In this document: positions 1 to 9,192 of the stretch, in pieces
How positions within the stretch are numbered: the first letter of the stretch is position 1
Layout of the letters: the number at the start of each line of letters is the position of its first letter
Source: Modestobacter sp. VKM Ac-2984
GTDB lineage: Bacteria; Actinomycetota; Actinomycetes; Mycobacteriales; Geodermatophilaceae
Direction: 5' to 3'
NCBI RefSeq assembly: GCF_026967985.1
Contig: NZ_JAPVBJ010000007.1
Coordinates: forward strand, 1 to 64,000
Length of the DNA stretch: 64,000 nt
Position numbers and translations under genes: made by a program
The notes under the pieces: generated by a model
What the model saw: the letters and a program-made list of their open reading frames with translations, nothing else
Database searches by the model: none
What the model was told of the DNA's origin: nothing

Positions 1-63
1 GGCAACCTCAGCCCCACCGACTACGAGACCATGCACCTGACACAGAACGAGGTGTCCGCCTGA
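1..63 (+). CDS. IS3-family transposase, C-terminal end only (runs off the window)
   Basis: The first 20 codons read in frame to a TGA at 61-63. The ending GNLSPTDYE is typical of the last segment of IS3-family OrfB transposases, where a conserved 'L(S/T)P..YE' follows the catalytic core. Nothing upstream is available, so whether the element is intact cannot be judged. No clear terminal inverted repeat was found in the roughly 170 bases after the stop. It forms the left edge of a block with other transposase debris. Confidence 0.6.
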   Translation, partial: GNLSPTDYETMHLTQNEVSA

Positions 64-240
64 CGGGGGTCACTTCAGTTCCGCCAAGGGGATGTGGCCG
101 CGGATCATGCTGGCCTGCTCACGGTGGCAGGCGTGGTCGGTGCCGTCGTGGCCAAGACCGCCCTTGGTGGGCCCCGGGAGTTGTGCTGCTTGTCGACCCG
201 GTTGCGGTTCCGGCGAAAATTCACATCTCGCATGCGGCTG

Positions 241-1473
241 TCAGGACTTCGGCAAGTTTCTCGCCGCGAGCTCCAAGAGCGACGGCAGGTTGGCCGTGAT
301 GGTGCTGGATGCCCGGTCAATGTCATGCATCATGTTCGCGACGTGACTGTGGACGGACTGAGCGAAGTCAGCATCCGGCTCCACCAGGCTCTCGAGTCCT
401 AGCCTTGCGTATAGACCCCGGAGCTTGCCCTGGTAGGAGGTCGCGATGGCCGGTGTCGACACCACCGCTGCAAGGATGGCCAGGTGCATGCGGCCGGTGA
501 CGACGAACTCCGCCCGGGCGCACAAAGTTCGCACGGCTCCCGGGTTCAAAATGCCGGGCACAACGAGAACCTGCTCAGGTTGCCCGACTCGTTCGCTGAT
601 CTGCTGCGCCAGCACTCCGTCGCTCGCCATTGAGCGGGAGTCGTGCGATAGAAGCACGAAGGACACGTCTGGCTGCGACCAGCGCTCTATGACCGATGTG
701 AGTGCCGACACTTGGTCGATACGGTCCTCGAGCAGGTAGTTCGCGTTGAGCAAGATCACCCGGGAGTCGGGCCGCAACGTCAGCCACTCCTCCACCTGCG
801 GCGGGAGCGTCTCTCGTGGTCCCGGCAAGAACGCCAAGTCCGCGACGTCGACCACCTTGCGGCCTCCGTCAGCCTTCAGGCGAGCTGCCGAGTCAGGGTC
901 GCGGGCGCAGAGCGTCGCCGAGCGACACGCGCGCATGGCTGCGACAGCCCTCGGGTGGGGACTGGAGTTCCAGCTGAAACCAAGGACGCGGGAGTCCTTG
1001 CCTGCGCGCCCCAGTAGTTCGGCCAGCTGGAAGCGGCGCATGGACGAACGGACGCTGTAGACGCCATCCATCACGTCCGCCCCGATGACGGAGAAGGAGC
1101 GCGCCGCGGCGAGGTCGCCAGCAAGGGCTGCAACGGCTCGTACGTGGCGTCTCAACGGCCCGTACAGCAGGTCAGGAGCGACGACGACGCGGGTTCGATC
1201 TCGGAGGTCGTCGGGAATCCGCAGGACTGAGGTGGCATCTCGGACGATGACTAGGACCGGACCATCGACATGTCGGCAGAAGCTCTCGAGCATCGCTTGA
1301 TCACCGACGCTCCCGCCACCGGGAGCAGCGATGAGCACATGCGCACCAGGGCCTTGACCGGCTGGCCTGGCCGTCTTCGCGCGAAGAACCAAGCGATCAA
1401 CCCACTGCTCCACACTGGAGGCCATCAGCAACCGGGAGCGAGTGACAAGTCTGGACAAATCAGGGGCACGCAC
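241..1473 (-). CDS. Polysaccharide pyruvyl transferase family protein
   Basis: This 410-residue protein fits the polysaccharide pyruvyl transferase family (PF04230, CsaB/WcaK-like), which adds ketal-linked pyruvate from PEP to sugars of surface polysaccharides. Visible marks are an N-terminal glycine-rich stretch with GDQAM (about residue 57), a central strand 'SFSVIGADVMDG', and the C-terminal signature FVVTGRMHLAILAA followed by 'YQGKLRGLY'. Length is normal for the family and there is no signal peptide, so it should be cytoplasmic. The start used is a GTG; an internal ATG at residue 17 is an alternative and neither has a convincing ribosome binding site. It is transcribed divergently from the flippase at 1722. 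Confidence 0.8.
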   Translation of the reverse strand: MRAPDLSRLVTRSRLLMASSVEQWVDRLVLRAKTARPAGQGPGAHVLIAAPGGGSVGDQAMLESFCRHVDGPVLVIVRDATSVLRIPDDLRDRTRVVVAPDLLYGPLRRHVRAVAALAGDLAAARSFSVIGADVMDGVYSVRSSMRRFQLAELLGRAGKDSRVLGFSWNSSPHPRAVAAMRACRSATLCARDPDSAARLKADGGRKVVDVADLAFLPGPRETLPPQVEEWLTLRPDSRVILLNANYLLEDRIDQVSALTSVIERWSQPDVSFVLLSHDSRSMASDGVLAQQISERVGQPEQVLVVPGILNPGAVRTLCARAEFVVTGRMHLAILAAVVSTPAIATSYQGKLRGLYARLGLESLVEPDADFAQSVHSHVANMMHDIDRASSTITANLPSLLELAARNLPKS

Positions 1474-1721
1474 AGAACGCCTGCTCTCTCAGCGGCTCCA
1501 GGACGCCGTGACCCTAGCTTCCCAACACAGCACGGAGGCGTGCTGGTGCCGAGGGACACATCACGCCCGGGCGTGCTGTGCCGCGGATGGTGTAGGTGAC
1601 ATGATCGAATCCCTCACCTGAACCTGCCGCAGCATCTCGTGTCGGGTTGCCCGCAGCGACCGACGGCGGCCGCTCCGGGGGTGCTTACGGTCAGCGAGCC
1701 CCCATCGAGTCGTGAGGCCTC

Positions 1722-3239
1722 ATGCAGAACAACGACATTGGCATCACCGAGGCGCGTCCGATGCCCGCGCCAGGTGATGTCGTCCCGGCGACAGTCGAGC
1801 AGGCCCAGTCGATAGGCGGGGCAGTTCGCAAGGGCGTCTTGTGGACGTCGCTCAGTCGGGTGGTCGTACAGCTTCTCCAGGTTGGCGTCACGGTGGCATT
1901 GGCGCGCCTCCTAGCCCCAGCGGACTTCGGCGCAGTGACCATCGTGACCAGTATCACGGGATTTGCCGCTCTCTTCGTCGAGCTGGGCCTTGTCTCCGCG
2001 CTCGTGCAAAGAAATTCCGTTGATGAAACGGTCCTGTCAACGGCGTTCTGGCTCAACGCGGTACTTGGCGTCGTCCTGGCGGTGCCCGTTGTGGCACTGG
2101 CTCCGGTGGCGGCTGCGCTCTTCGACACACCGTCACTCGTGTACCTCATGCCCGTGGCCAGCCTGACCTTCGTCCTGAGCCTCAGCGTCGTTCAGTCGGC
2201 CACCCTGCGACGCGCCTTGGACTTCAAGCGGCTCGCCAGGATCGGCATCGTCAACGCCGTTGCCAACGCTGTAGTGGCGGTCGCGTGTGCAGCGGCCGGC
2301 CTGGGAGCACTGTCCATAGTCTTGGGGACGGTCGCCGCCACACTGGTCTCCACGATCCAATCGTGGTGCTACGTGCCCTGGCGCCCGAAGGTGAGGCCCA
2401 CCCGCCAGGCGCTCAGGGAGTTGTGGTCCTATACGCGAGGGCTCGTAGGGTTCGGATCGGTCAATTACTGGTCCCGCAATGCAGACAATCTGCTCATCGG
2501 GGGATTCCTCGGGACGACGGCCCTCGGCTACTACGGTCGCGCATATAACCTGATGTTGATGCCAGTCTCGCAACTGAACGCGGTGCTCAACTCGGTACTC
2601 TTCTCAACTCTCTCCCGTCTCCAGGCAGACGAGCAACGCTTTCGGCGCGCCTGGCTGTTGAGCGCGAAAGCCAGTTTCATGGCAGGGGCCCCGATCGGTA
2701 TCGGCATGTCCGTAACTGCACCCGCACTCGTCGAAACCTTCTTCGGGGCGCGCTGGCTACCTATGGCCCCCGTGCTCGCACTCCTAGCGGCATCTGTCCC
2801 CCCACAGTTGATCGGGTCCGCGACGGGGTCGGTCTTTCAGGCTAAAGCCAAGAACGATCTACAGTTCCGACTTGGCTTGATAACGAGTTGCATCACCGTG
2901 GCCGCAATCCTTGGCGCACTGCCCTTCGGCATCGTCGCCGTGGCGGCGGCCCTTCTGGTCAAAAGTTGGACAAGCGTTCTAATCCCGTTGATTCCGACAT
3001 TACGATTGGCCGGCATCAGCTTCCTTAATTTCCTGAGGGCGATCAGCTGGACGGGGATGTCGACCGTGGCCATGGGAGCTGCCGCCTGGGCGGCCGGGCA
3101 TGCCCTTCGAGCGTCTTCGCCGCCACTTGTCCTCGGAGTTCAAGTCGCAACCGGCGTGATCGTCTACGGGGCCCTCATCATTGCCCGTGAACGACCGTTT
3201 ATCCGTGAGCTGCGCGGCGCTAGGAAGCGCAAACCTTGA
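1722..3239 (+). CDS. Polysaccharide flippase (Wzx/WzxC-like, MOP superfamily)
   Basis: A 505-residue integral membrane protein with about 12-14 hydrophobic segments spread over its length, matching the usual size of Wzx-type lipid-linked oligosaccharide flippases. The N-terminal block 'VRKGVLWTSLSRVVVQL', then 'LARLLAPADFGAV' (about residues 60-72) and the mid-protein 'NADNLLIGGFLGTTALGYYGRAYNL' region (split motif, about 250-275) are characteristic of the WzxC/TuaB branch. It probably moves undecaprenyl-linked repeat units across the membrane. A second, unrelated-looking flippase lies at 15727, so the window holds two export systems or one acquired replacement. A hairpin follows at 3270-3290. 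Confidence 0.87.
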   Translation: MQNNDIGITEARPMPAPGDVVPATVEQAQSIGGAVRKGVLWTSLSRVVVQLLQVGVTVALARLLAPADFGAVTIVTSITGFAALFVELGLVSALVQRNSVDETVLSTAFWLNAVLGVVLAVPVVALAPVAAALFDTPSLVYLMPVASLTFVLSLSVVQSATLRRALDFKRLARIGIVNAVANAVVAVACAAAGLGALSIVLGTVAATLVSTIQSWCYVPWRPKVRPTRQALRELWSYTRGLVGFGSVNYWSRNADNLLIGGFLGTTALGYYGRAYNLMLMPVSQLNAVLNSVLFSTLSRLQADEQRFRRAWLLSAKASFMAGAPIGIGMSVTAPALVETFFGARWLPMAPVLALLAASVPPQLIGSATGSVFQAKAKNDLQFRLGLITSCITVAAILGALPFGIVAVAAALLVKSWTSVLIPLIPTLRLAGISFLNFLRAISWTGMSTVAMGAAAWAAGHALRASSPPLVLGVQVATGVIVYGALIIARERPFIRELRGARKRKP

Positions 3240-3269
3240 CTCCAGTCTTTGGACCGTCGCAGGTTTGAT

Positions 3270-3290
3270 GCCGCCCTTGAGCGGGGCGGC
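3270..3290 (+). terminator. Possible hairpin terminator after the flippase
   Basis: GCCGCCC (3270-3276) and GGGCGGC (3284-3290) form a 7-base GC stem with a 7-base loop, about 30 bases after the flippase stop. No T-run follows, so factor-independent termination is uncertain. Confidence 0.35.
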
Positions 3291-3437
3291 GATCATGCCG
3301 AGAAGTTGTCCCGCCCCGGGTTCAGTGGGGGCTCGGAACTGAGGCGGCGACGGTAGTCGCCGCGGTGTTGTGTCGGTAGCAGTTGTCCTCATGCTCGGCC
3401 GGTGGAATCGGGCCGATCTCGCCGCGCAGGCTCTCCG

Positions 3438-3715
3438 CGCAGGCACAGCCCAACGTCGACACCGGCATCGCCGTCTACTTCGCCGACCCGCACTCACCCT
3501 GGCAGCGCGGCACGAACGAGAACACCAACGGCCTGCTGCGCGAGTACTTACCCAAGGGCACCGACCTCTCCCGCTGGACCCCGGAAGACCTCCTCGCCGT
3601 CCAAGGCGCGGTCAACAGCAGACCCCGCAAGGTCCTAGGCTGGAAGACCCTGGCCGAGGTCCTCGACAAGCACCTGCGCTCGCTGCACCAGGCCGGTGCT
3701 GCGACGACCGATTAA
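3438..3715 (+). pseudogene. IS30-family transposase fragment (C-terminal ~90 residues)
   Basis: The reading frame ending at 3713-3715 contains YFADPHSPWQRGTNENTNGL and PKGTDLS, the hallmark C-terminal block of IS30-family transposases, including the catalytic glutamate in NENTNG. The following 'NSRPRKVLGW' and 'LDKHL' also match the family end. No helix-turn-helix or upstream DDE region is present before about 3438; the preceding 200 bases are unrelated. The copy is therefore a truncated remnant. It abuts an IS3 remnant within about two bases of its stop codon, which suggests nested insertions followed by deletion. Confidence 0.8.
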
Positions 3716-3716
3716 G

Positions 3717-3957
3717 ACCAGTCAGTACACCTTGCTGCATTCACCGAGCACCTCGCGCTGAGGAGCATCGTCCCCTCGATCGGATCGGTCGGGGACGCCT
3801 ACGACAACGCCCTCATGAAGTCGATAATCGGGCTATGCAAGGACGAGTGCATCCGCCGCGGACCCTTCCGCCAATGTCCTATAAAGACGATCTTCGAGAC
3901 ACTCCACCCTCGACCACGTACCACCGGCTGAGTTTGAAGCAGTCCACCACGCTGGCA
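3717..3957 (+). pseudogene. IS3-family transposase fragment with frameshifts and mutated catalytic Glu
   Basis: Three frames must be joined to read an IS3 OrfB core: 'SQYT' near 3726, then 'FTEHLALRSIVPSIGSVGD' and 'AYDNALMKSIIGL' from about 3739, and finally 'LDHVPPAEFEAVHHA' at about 3908-3955. At least two frameshifts are needed. In the usual core motif (DNA..ES) the third catalytic residue is Glu; here the codon is AAG (Lys), so the copy would be dead even if the frame were restored. It is a remnant of the rve integrase domain. Confidence 0.75.
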
Positions 3958-4182
3958 TTACCAGGTCCCAACCGGAGCGCAACCCATATGTGGCCGGCAG
4001 AGAAACCGTGGCGGTTCACGACCGAGACTGCGGCTTTCCGACCAGTCCGGGTCGCCGAACGAAGTGCTCGACGATGAGCGGCTCCAGTAGATCGCCGAAG
4101 TTGTTGATGGGGGCGACGCATCGGTAGCCAGCGGGACTGGGGGCCACGGGGCGGGTGGGGTTCCAGGTGAAGAACTCGACAG

Positions 4183-5316
4183 TCACTGCTGTCCTCTTGC
4201 CGTCCGCAAGCGCAAGAGGGCCGTCGAAACCTTGTTCCGGGCGGATACGCGGCGACCTGCCCGCGCTCTGTCCTTGAGGGCATTGCGGACGGCGTGCCCC
4301 AGTTTGTCCCACGTGCGGTCATCGAGCCGTGGCGCATTAGACTTCGGGGCGGTCGCGGAACGGAGGCTGGCCTCTAGGTCGCCGGTGTATAGGTGGACCC
4401 AGTCGGCACCGACTTCGGCTTGCAGTTCCCGGAACACCTCTGTGTCGGGCACGATGACGGGGCGGTGCAGCGTTAGCGCCATGAGTGCCGCACCGGAATT
4501 CGTGACGCGTTGGTAGAACAGGACGACCACCTCGCTGCGTAGGATGGTCGTCACCAGCTGCTCGTCGCTCAGTCGCTCGTCGCACCACGTGATGCGCGGT
4601 GACCCTTGCACGAGACTGTCGAGATCCTTGCTATACGAGTCCTGGCGGCCCCTGCCCGCTATCTGCAAGGTCCAGTCGGGACTGGCCTGCCTAAAAGCCC
4701 CACACAGTTCCACGTAGCCGCGGTAGGCGCGCACCTCGCCAAACGAGAGCACTCGTCGGGACTCAGCTTCAACCTCCGGCTGGTCGATCACCGGGTATGC
4801 GGGATGCTTCATGTGCCGGACAGCGATGTCAGACTTGCTCCGTTGGCGAAGCTGCAATTCGGTACTCCGCGAAAGCACCCAGAACTCGTCGACCAGTCCC
4901 TCGAAGATCCGCAACATCCATCGGCTGGCGAAATCCTTCGACGAGTCGTGTGGCTCGAGGTTGTGCACCGTCCAGAAGATCAAGGCGCCGTGAGATCTGG
5001 CTAGAGCCACTGAAGCGAGCTTGACCGAGCATCGAGCGAAGCGCCGAGGGTCACGACCGATCCGCCCGAACAGCTCGTCTGGCCAATGGACGTGGACAGC
5101 GTCGAAGTCTCCGAAGGCCGCCCTGCCTGCAGCGAAAGGCTGAACATCCACGCCGACGCCGCGTACCGCTTGGGTCCACAGTGAGGGAAAGGCGTTGGCG
5201 TTCGGTGCATTGGTCGTGGACGCGGCAAGCAGCCGAAGCACCCGTCGGTCGGGGACCGGGCCCTGCGCCCGTAAGGCCGGCATTGTCGTGGCCTCGCCGC
5301 CCAAGCTCTCAGTCAC
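4183..5316 (-). CDS. Glycosyltransferase (GT-B fold, GT4-like)
   Basis: A 377-residue cytoplasmic protein with GT-B layout. The N-terminal half has 'DAVHVHWPDELFGR' and 'GALIFWTVHNLEPHD', wording typical of glycosyltransferases that build exopolysaccharide in actinobacteria. The C-terminal half has 'RRVLSFGEVRAYRGY' and 'VVLFYQRVTNSGAALMAL', where the nucleotide-sugar site normally lies. Donor and acceptor cannot be told from sequence. The first ATG is used; a second Met at residue 12 is possible. Its codon use is less GC-rich than genes beyond 10 kb, in keeping with acquired DNA. It stands alone between transposase debris and the beta-helix gene. Confidence 0.75.
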   Translation of the reverse strand: MTESLGGEATTMPALRAQGPVPDRRVLRLLAASTTNAPNANAFPSLWTQAVRGVGVDVQPFAAGRAAFGDFDAVHVHWPDELFGRIGRDPRRFARCSVKLASVALARSHGALIFWTVHNLEPHDSSKDFASRWMLRIFEGLVDEFWVLSRSTELQLRQRSKSDIAVRHMKHPAYPVIDQPEVEAESRRVLSFGEVRAYRGYVELCGAFRQASPDWTLQIAGRGRQDSYSKDLDSLVQGSPRITWCDERLSDEQLVTTILRSEVVVLFYQRVTNSGAALMALTLHRPVIVPDTEVFRELQAEVGADWVHLYTGDLEASLRSATAPKSNAPRLDDRTWDKLGHAVRNALKDRARAGRRVSARNKVSTALLRLRTARGQQ

Positions 5317-5759
5317 GGCTCAATCGGCTCCTCAGTGTCGGCCAACCGTCACTACTCAAAGCACCTACCGCGCGACGATGTGGTGTTCCCGCTGGCAGGC
5401 TAGTCGGTGTGTCCCAATAGGGGGACGTGACCCTTGTCATGAGGCTAGGCCCGAGCTCTGCGGTCATCCGCAGCGTCCCGGACGCCCGCCTGCCCCAATG
5501 CTCGGCGTGCACGCCCGAGTCCGACCGGCCAGCTCCGCGTCAGCCGCGGCACGGCGTTGCTCGGCGTCGGCCCATGCCTCCAGCTGGAGCTCCAAGGTGC
5601 GGCAGTCGCATACGGAGACGCGACGGTCCGACGACGGATGCCTTAGAGACATGCTGACCTGACTACGGTGGCCGTGTGGCCGGGAGTGGGCGCTCCCGGG
5701 CTGTGCGATCTTCATAGTCCGGGAGGGGCATCTCGGCGTGTCCGACCGGAGCGAGCCGG
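5317..5759. other. 443-base gap with no recognisable gene
   Basis: Only short, unconvincing open frames occur here. The left part must contain the promoter of the minus-strand glycosyltransferase starting at 5316, but no clear promoter elements were recognised. The right part lies downstream of the beta-helix gene. Confidence 0.4.
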
Positions 5760-6929
5760 TCACTGGGTGAGCACTATGCTCCATGCAACTCCGTAGGTGC
5801 TGACGTTGTCCTCGAAGAGCACGGAGGCCGGCGAGAGCGCGACGCCGTACCGGGCCTCATCTAGGTAGACATTCTTTCGGAACGTGATGTCGGTCAGGAC
5901 AGCGTCACCGCGGACATTCACGCTGTAGTTGCCGCCTCCAAACCAGTTGCCCTCGAAGAGGGCACCGTCCAGGCGTTGGCTGCCAGTCTCCGTCCCGAGC
6001 ATCACAGCGGCGTTGTTGAAGTCGCCGCTCGCGGTGTTCGTCGGGTCGAGGTTGTTGCGCCGGACGGTGATGTTGCCGCCCTCGGTGCTCTGAACAGCGT
6101 CACAGTGCAGGGTGCCCTGGCGTACCAGGTCGTGAATCCAGCTGTCCTCGATGAGCACGTTGAAGCTCACCCGGGCTCCGTCGCACGTTCCGTGGATGTC
6201 CACCCGGCGCAGGGTGTAGTTCCCCCAGCCGATGCCGATGTCGGCTTGGCCCAGACCATCAATCTCGACGTCCTCGACGACGAGGCCTTTCTTGCCCTTG
6301 GCGACGTCGATGACCCGGTTGTAGGTGGGGGTGGCGCAGCGGATCCGCGAGTTGCGGATGGTGACGTTGTCTGCCAGCACGAACACGCAGCCGTCGATGT
6401 CCAGGTTGCTGACCACCGCGCCCGGCGTGGTGATCCAAATCGTCCCGCTGGGGGTCAGGACCGTCCCGTCGGGCACGCCAGTGGTGAGCGCGCCCGGGGG
6501 CACGGTCACGGGCGCCTCCTCGTCGGCGGGCTGGGCCGGTGCCGGGGCGGGCGCCTCGAGAATGATCGGCTTGCGAACGGTCCACAACTGGGTGCCCGCA
6601 CTGAACTGCGCGACGAGCGACACCGGGCCGGACCGTCCCGAGAGGTCGACGGGCACGTTCGCGCTCCAGCCTGATCGAGTCTTGACGAACGTCGTCGAGC
6701 TGCCGAGGGCTGTGGTGCCGATCGAGAGCACGACGGAGGTCATCGGGACGTCGGTGACGGCCTCGATCGTCACGGGAGCGGCCGGCAGCGTCGCGTTGTT
6801 CACCGACACACCCAGGTACTTCATGTACGACTGGGCCCCACCGGCCAGAGCGGGTGACTCCCCGCCGAGCAACATCAAGAGCAAGGTGCTCACGAGGGCC
6901 GAGCAGGTCAACACAAAGCGGCTTCTCAC
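5760..6929 (-). CDS. Secreted right-handed parallel beta-helix protein
   Basis: The protein has an N-terminal signal segment (VRSRFVLTCS.. to PALAGG), a Pro/Ala-rich hinge near residue 130, then a repetitive region of short strands such as 'NVTIRNSRIRC', 'LVVEDVEIDG', 'YTLRRVDIHG', 'NITVRRNNLD' and 'ITFRKNVYLD', the coil pattern of pectate-lyase-like beta-helices. This fold is common in polysaccharide lyases, epimerases and surface adhesins; the activity cannot be assigned. I chose the GTG at 6929 because GGTAGGGGA precedes it by about six bases; an in-frame ATG at 7028 would add 33 non-signal-like residues. Its place among glycan genes suggests action on exported polysaccharide. Confidence 0.78.
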   Translation of the reverse strand: MRSRFVLTCSALVSTLLLMLLGGESPALAGGAQSYMKYLGVSVNNATLPAAPVTIEAVTDVPMTSVVLSIGTTALGSSTTFVKTRSGWSANVPVDLSGRSGPVSLVAQFSAGTQLWTVRKPIILEAPAPAPAQPADEEAPVTVPPGALTTGVPDGTVLTPSGTIWITTPGAVVSNLDIDGCVFVLADNVTIRNSRIRCATPTYNRVIDVAKGKKGLVVEDVEIDGLGQADIGIGWGNYTLRRVDIHGTCDGARVSFNVLIEDSWIHDLVRQGTLHCDAVQSTEGGNITVRRNNLDPTNTASGDFNNAAVMLGTETGSQRLDGALFEGNWFGGGNYSVNVRGDAVLTDITFRKNVYLDEARYGVALSPASVLFEDNVSTYGVAWSIVLTQ

Positions 6930-7091
6930 GAGGTCCCCTACCGGCCGAGACGACCGACCGTCGGTTCGTCCAGATAACCATCGGCGGGATGGTCTACTGG
7001 CTGAAGGCGGAACCGCTCCACTCACCAACTTGCGGTGCGCCGACCATAGTTCGGGTCGTCACACGCCCCGTCGGAACCGAGATCGGTCGGC

Positions 7092-8030
7092 TCAGCGGAG
7101 GTGGAAGGGCGGAGGAGTCGCCTGCGTGACTACCTGCGACGCCGACAGCTCCAGGTCGGTGAACTGCAGTTCGGCCGGCCGGCGCACGACGGCCAGGCCG
7201 CGTGCCGCCAGCATGTCGGCGATCTCGTCCTGATGTCCGTCGATGTGCTCTCCGCTGTCGGCGGCGCGAGGGACGATGACCGGGAGTTTGCCGGCCTGCA
7301 GACATGAGAGCACCGAGCCGGTGCCCGCATGGCTCACCACGACGTCGGCTGCCCGGATCTCCGCGGCCATGTCGCCCGCCGTCATGGTGCTCACCACTCG
7401 GCCGGGGAGGCCGGGTACGTCCGCGTCACCCACCTGCCACAGCACGTTCGCTGACTCCGGGAGGACGCGGCGTACCGCCTCGATCATGCTCGTGAAGGGG
7501 AATGACTTGGCGCTCCCCACCGTGACGAGCACACGTTTCGGAGCAGGTCGGCCCGGCCGCTGCTCGACCCCCCAGCCGTCGAAAACGCTCCCGGCGAAGT
7601 GCCACCTGCCGTGCGCCCACCCTCGGTGCTGTGTGTACAGGTGCACGCCGGGCACGGCGGACATCAACCGCCCTGTGAAGGACGGGCCGTCCACCCGGGT
7701 GGCGCTCTCGACGTAGTGGCTCGGGATGCGAGCGACGCGTGCCGCTGCCAGGAACGGGGGTGCCAGGCTTGACCCGGTGCTCACCGCGATGTCGAACCGC
7801 CGCCTGCGCAGGAGACGAGCGGCCTCGACCGTGTGCTCGACCAGCCGGCGTGCGTCCCGCGGGGAGCTGTAGGTGGCCCAGACGACGTCGTGACCCTCCA
7901 GCAGCGTCTCCGACTGGGCGGTCGGCACGGTCACCCAAGTTGCGTTGGTTGGGTCGATACCGAACCTAGGTGCGAGCTGCACCAGTTGGGACAGATGACC
8001 GCCGGCGGTGGCGATGAGCAGCGCGCTCAT
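7092..8030 (-). CDS. EpsF/MurG-type glycosyltransferase (GT28 C-terminal domain-like)
   Basis: The 312-residue product begins MSALLIATAGGHLSQL, the N-terminal glycine-rich strand of PssD/EpsF/MurG-like enzymes. 'SGTGSS'-type acceptor elements follow ('DIAVSTGSSLAPP', about residue 90), and the C-terminal half has VLVTVGSAKSFPF and 'ADVVVSHAGTGSVLSCL' with 'PVIVPR', the GT28 nucleotide-sugar binding block. PssD and PssE homologues are usually separate; here both halves are in one chain. The ATG at 8030 has GGAG seven bases upstream; the longer open frame to 8369 is not supported. It lies 49 bases downstream of the GT4 gene and is probably co-transcribed with it. Confidence 0.82.
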   Translation of the reverse strand: MSALLIATAGGHLSQLVQLAPRFGIDPTNATWVTVPTAQSETLLEGHDVVWATYSSPRDARRLVEHTVEAARLLRRRRFDIAVSTGSSLAPPFLAAARVARIPSHYVESATRVDGPSFTGRLMSAVPGVHLYTQHRGWAHGRWHFAGSVFDGWGVEQRPGRPAPKRVLVTVGSAKSFPFTSMIEAVRRVLPESANVLWQVGDADVPGLPGRVVSTMTAGDMAAEIRAADVVVSHAGTGSVLSCLQAGKLPVIVPRAADSGEHIDGHQDEIADMLAARGLAVVRRPAELQFTDLELSASQVVTQATPPPFHLR

Positions 8031-8079
8031 CGTTGCTCCGACTTCCTGCGCGGGTGTCGCCGGGACGGCTTGCAGCTCA

Positions 8080-9192
8080 TCACGTGAGCGCCGGCTGGCG
8101 GAGTTGGCTGAACACGATGTCGCGGATCCGGGCAGTGAAGGCTTCCTGTGAGAAGGAGTCGGCGTGCTGTCGGATGACCTCTGCATCGAAGTCCGATACG
8201 AGGAACCGTCGAACGGCCGAGATGATGGAGTCGGCCGTCGGCTCGTCGATGAACTCTCCGGTGACCCCGGCGATCGTCGTCTCGACGTAGCCGCCCGCCC
8301 GCAGCGCCAGCACGGGCGTGCCCTGGGAGAAGGACTCCAGCGGCGTGAGGCCGAAGTCTTCGTAGGCACAGGCGATGAGTGCCTTGGCGTTTGCGTACAG
8401 CCAGGTCAACTGTGCGTCCGTCACGCCGGTCAGCCCTCGAAGCCGGTCGGGCCACTGCCCCTCTGGAAGCCCGCCGACGGCTATGAGGCGCTCGTCCGGC
8501 ATCCGGGTGATGGCCTCGGCGACGACAGTCGTGTTCTTGTACCCCCGAGGCCGCCCGACCGTGAGGAAGTAGCTGCCCGGTTCGATCCCCGGGACCCGGT
8601 CCATCTTGGGTCGCACGGACATCGGCGGGTGCACGACCTGAGCCGGACGCCCATAGGTGCGCTCGACGCGCCGTGCGACGACGAGCGAATTGGCCAGGTA
8701 CAGCTGTGCGGACGCGGCGGCCCTGCGGTCCCACCAGACCAGCGGGCGCCTCAGCAGCGTCGACGCCACTTTCTGCGCGCGGCCGTGCCGCTCGATGTAC
8801 TCGCTGCTCTGGTAGAGCCAGCGGGCGGGATTGTGGCAGTAGACGATCTTCGGAGCCGTTGTGCGGATGCCGTGCGCCCAACCCGACGAAGAGCAGAGAA
8901 CGACGTCGGCGTCATTGACCTGGACCGAGGCCCAGGCGGCAGCGAGAAGCGGCAGGGCACGCCGGGGATCGCGCCGGAAGGCGGGTACCGAGGAGAGCGG
9001 GGTCACCTCAATGTCGTGTCTCTCAAACTCGGGGTACGTCGATTCTGGCGCGTAGATGCTCGTGACCATCCGAGAACCTGGGAAAGCTTCGAGCAGAGCG
9101 AGTGCCACACGTTCGGCGCCCCCGCGTTGTGTCAAGTAATCATGCGCGATGACCACGCGAGGCGTCCGGGTCTCGGATCTCGTGTCGCTCAC
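8080..9192 (-). CDS. Glycosyltransferase family 4
   Basis: A 370-residue GT4 enzyme. The N-terminus shows 'RVVIAHDYLTQRGGAERV' (about residues 12-29), the typical acceptor-side start with the GGAE loop. The centre has 'APKIVYCHNPARWLY'. The donor domain has 'FLTVGRPRGYKNTTVV' and the E-x7-E motif region 'YEDFGLTPLESFSQGTPV' (about residues 280-300). It should transfer a sugar from a nucleotide donor to a lipid-linked intermediate on the cytoplasmic face. It is the first gene of a two-gene minus-strand unit with the EpsF-like gene at 7092. Confidence 0.88.
   Translation of the reverse strand: MSDTRSETRTPRVVIAHDYLTQRGGAERVALALLEAFPGSRMVTSIYAPESTYPEFERHDIEVTPLSSVPAFRRDPRRALPLLAAAWASVQVNDADVVLCSSSGWAHGIRTTAPKIVYCHNPARWLYQSSEYIERHGRAQKVASTLLRRPLVWWDRRAAASAQLYLANSLVVARRVERTYGRPAQVVHPPMSVRPKMDRVPGIEPGSYFLTVGRPRGYKNTTVVAEAITRMPDERLIAVGGLPEGQWPDRLRGLTGVTDAQLTWLYANAKALIACAYEDFGLTPLESFSQGTPVLALRAGGYVETTIAGVTGEFIDEPTADSIISAVRRFLVSDFDAEVIRQHADSFSQEAFTARIRDIVFSQLRQPALT

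Noticed and set aside
3370-4077. A 235-codon plus-strand frame over the transposase remnants
   Set aside because: It is a different phase from both the IS30 and IS3 readings and its translation shows no family motifs.
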